Source of the DNA: DASVEE01 sp036399695
GTDB lineage: Bacteria > Acidobacteriota > Thermoanaerobaculia > Gp7-AA8
DNA length: 8,217 nt
NCBI GenBank assembly: GCA_036399695.1
Contig: DASWMP010000030.1
Coordinates: forward strand, 1-8,217
Direction: 5' to 3'
Program-made: the position numbers and the translations under genes
Notes under the pieces: model-generated
Told to the model about the DNA's origin: nothing
What the model saw: the letters and a program-made list of their open reading frames with translations, nothing else
Database searches by the model: none
In this document: one piece after another, positions 7,149 to 8,217 of the stretch
How the letters are laid out: the number at the start of each line of letters is the position of its first letter
Position numbering within the stretch: position 1 is the first letter of the stretch

Positions 7149-8179
7149 TGAAACGCGCCTTACCCCTGCTGCTGGTGCTGCTCGTGACGGCGACGTGCAA
7201 GCGCGAGCCGCCGGTCCGCGATGAGGTCTCGCTGCAGTTCGACGACGACGGCGCGATTGTCCTGACGGCGCAGACGTCGTTCAGCACCGATTCGGACGAC
7301 AAGGCGATGATGTCCCGCGTCCGGGCCGCACGCGAAGCGGCCCGCTCCGGCAGCGACGCCTGGTCGTCGCGCTTCAATCGCATCGACCCGCAGGACGAGC
7401 GGCTGATCTGGGATCGCCGCGACGGCGAGCTGTATCGCGTGACGCGCAGCACGGCCGTGAAGTTCGACGACGTGCAGCAGTTCTTCGCCGATACGGCCCT
7501 CACGTTCCAGCTCACCCACCGCGACGGGTACAACGAGCTGACGATCTACCCAGGCACCAGCACCCGCGCGTCACGCGAACAGCAGGCACACTTCCGCCGC
7601 GCCATGAACGAGTGGTCGAAAGCGATCGAGCGTTACTTCCGCGCCATCGATCACCTCTACGATTACCTCGAGGAGCACCCGCAGCGGGCGGAGTACGTCT
7701 TCGCCGCGCTGTTCGAGGAGAAGGACGCGGCCGGCGTACCGGTGCAGGTGCTGGAGGACGAGCTCGGCCTCGTCGAGCAGGTGAACAACACGATCATGGC
7801 CATCGGCGACCGCCTGGACGCGGAGGATGGCTATCCGCTGAGCGAGGAAGCGGACCTGATCTACAACGCCTTCCCCGCCAAACTGACGCTCCGCTTCGAA
7901 CGGGACGTGGTGTCGGTGGAAGGCTTCGAGAAGAAGAGCGAACGGGAGCTCGAGGTCCCGCAGGTCGAGCTGCTCGACGCGATCACGAAGCTCGAAGGCC
8001 GCTGGATCTCCCCCGACCCGCTGGCCGTGATGCTCCGCGAAGATGGCCCGCTACGCGGCGCCGACTTTGCCCGCCTGCCCCGCAAGTCGACGGACGTGCT
8101 CTTCTCCGACGAGATCGAGAAAGCGGTCGTCGAGCAGTTGAAGCGTCCGGCCCAATACAGCGTCCGCTGGCGCGACTAG
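7148..8179 (+). CDS. Putative lipoprotein of unknown function
   Basis: I do not recognise this 343-aa protein. It begins MKRALPLLLVLLVTATCKRE, a signal-peptide-like stretch ending in a cysteine at position 17. The residue before the cysteine is threonine, where Gly, Ala or Ser is usual, so lipidation is plausible but not certain; lysine is at +2. The mature part is acidic and soluble-looking, without further membrane segments. A beta-like segment (EVSLQFDDDGAIVLTAQTSF, about 26-45) is followed by mixed sequence, a helical region at about 143-230 (FRRAMNEWSKAIERYFRAIDHLYDYLEE), and a C-terminal domain with LTLRFERDVVSVEGF (about 246-260). A strong aaggagga at 7137-7144 precedes the ATG. The A of that ATG is the last base of the permease stop, so expression is coupled to the permease. 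A role in the envelope is inferred from this context only. Confidence 0.8.
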   Translation: MKRALPLLLVLLVTATCKREPPVRDEVSLQFDDDGAIVLTAQTSFSTDSDDKAMMSRVRAAREAARSGSDAWSSRFNRIDPQDERLIWDRRDGELYRVTRSTAVKFDDVQQFFADTALTFQLTHRDGYNELTIYPGTSTRASREQQAHFRRAMNEWSKAIERYFRAIDHLYDYLEEHPQRAEYVFAALFEEKDAAGVPVQVLEDELGLVEQVNNTIMAIGDRLDAEDGYPLSEEADLIYNAFPAKLTLRFERDVVSVEGFEKKSERELEVPQVELLDAITKLEGRWISPDPLAVMLREDGPLRGADFARLPRKSTDVLFSDEIEKAVVEQLKRPAQYSVRWRD

Positions 8180-8181
8180 CT

Positions 8182-8212
8182 CATCTCGGAGTGCGGTGGC
8201 GCACGCCACCGC
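8182..8212. repeat. 3'-end repeat with perfect hairpin
   Basis: Three bases after the last stop codon, catctcggagtgcg (8182-8195) repeats the 14 nt at the selA 3' end. It leads into a perfect inverted repeat, gcggtggcg (8193-8201) with cgccaccgc (8204-8212), leaving only a 2-nt loop, or a 4-nt loop if the last pair is open. Only 5 nt remain in the window, so a following T-tract cannot be assessed. It may be a dispersed repeat, a terminator stem, or both. Confidence 0.5.
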
Positions 8213-8217
8213 TCTGG

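Overview
The window is GC-rich chromosomal DNA from a Gram-negative bacterium with an outer membrane: it carries a Lol-type lipoprotein-release permease and two putative lipoproteins. The gene families, GC-rich codon use and heptamer-period intergenic repeats suggest Acidobacteriota or a similar deep-branching soil or sediment lineage. That placement is an inference from overall character, not from a marker gene. No rRNA, tRNA, CRISPR array, transposase or phage gene is visible.

Layout. Positions 1-176 hold a nested inverted repeat and a second hairpin-forming repeat that runs into the 3' end of selA. selA (177-1541, minus strand) encodes selenocysteine synthase. It is divergent, across only 31 bp, from a plus-strand run that fills the rest of the window. 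That run starts with a coiled-coil protein resembling the MXAN_5187 C-terminal family (1573-2184). It is translationally coupled to a TPR lipoprotein (2181-2972). A 96-bp gap with a 7-nt-period inverted repeat precedes a class I/II aminotransferase (3069-4241), which overlaps lysS (4238-5815) by ATGA. A second 7-nt-period inverted repeat fills most of the 136-bp gap before a LolC/LolE-family permease (5952-7148). The permease overlaps by one base a 343-aa putative lipoprotein of unknown function (7148-8179). A perfect hairpin closes the window.

How the genes fit together. Aminotransferase plus lysS look like one transcription unit, and permease plus the unknown lipoprotein another; the permease may also be read through from lysS. 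A lysS-lolC order is common in bacteria, and lolD (the ATPase) is then usually expected next. Here that place is taken by the unknown lipoprotein. The selA product implies selenoprotein synthesis, but selB, selC and selD are not in the window.

Most of the content is housekeeping. I do not see an obvious new defence or mobile system. The signals most worth a second look are the three kinds of intergenic repeat, the missing lolD beside an uncharacterised lipoprotein, and possible leaderless starts at two genes.
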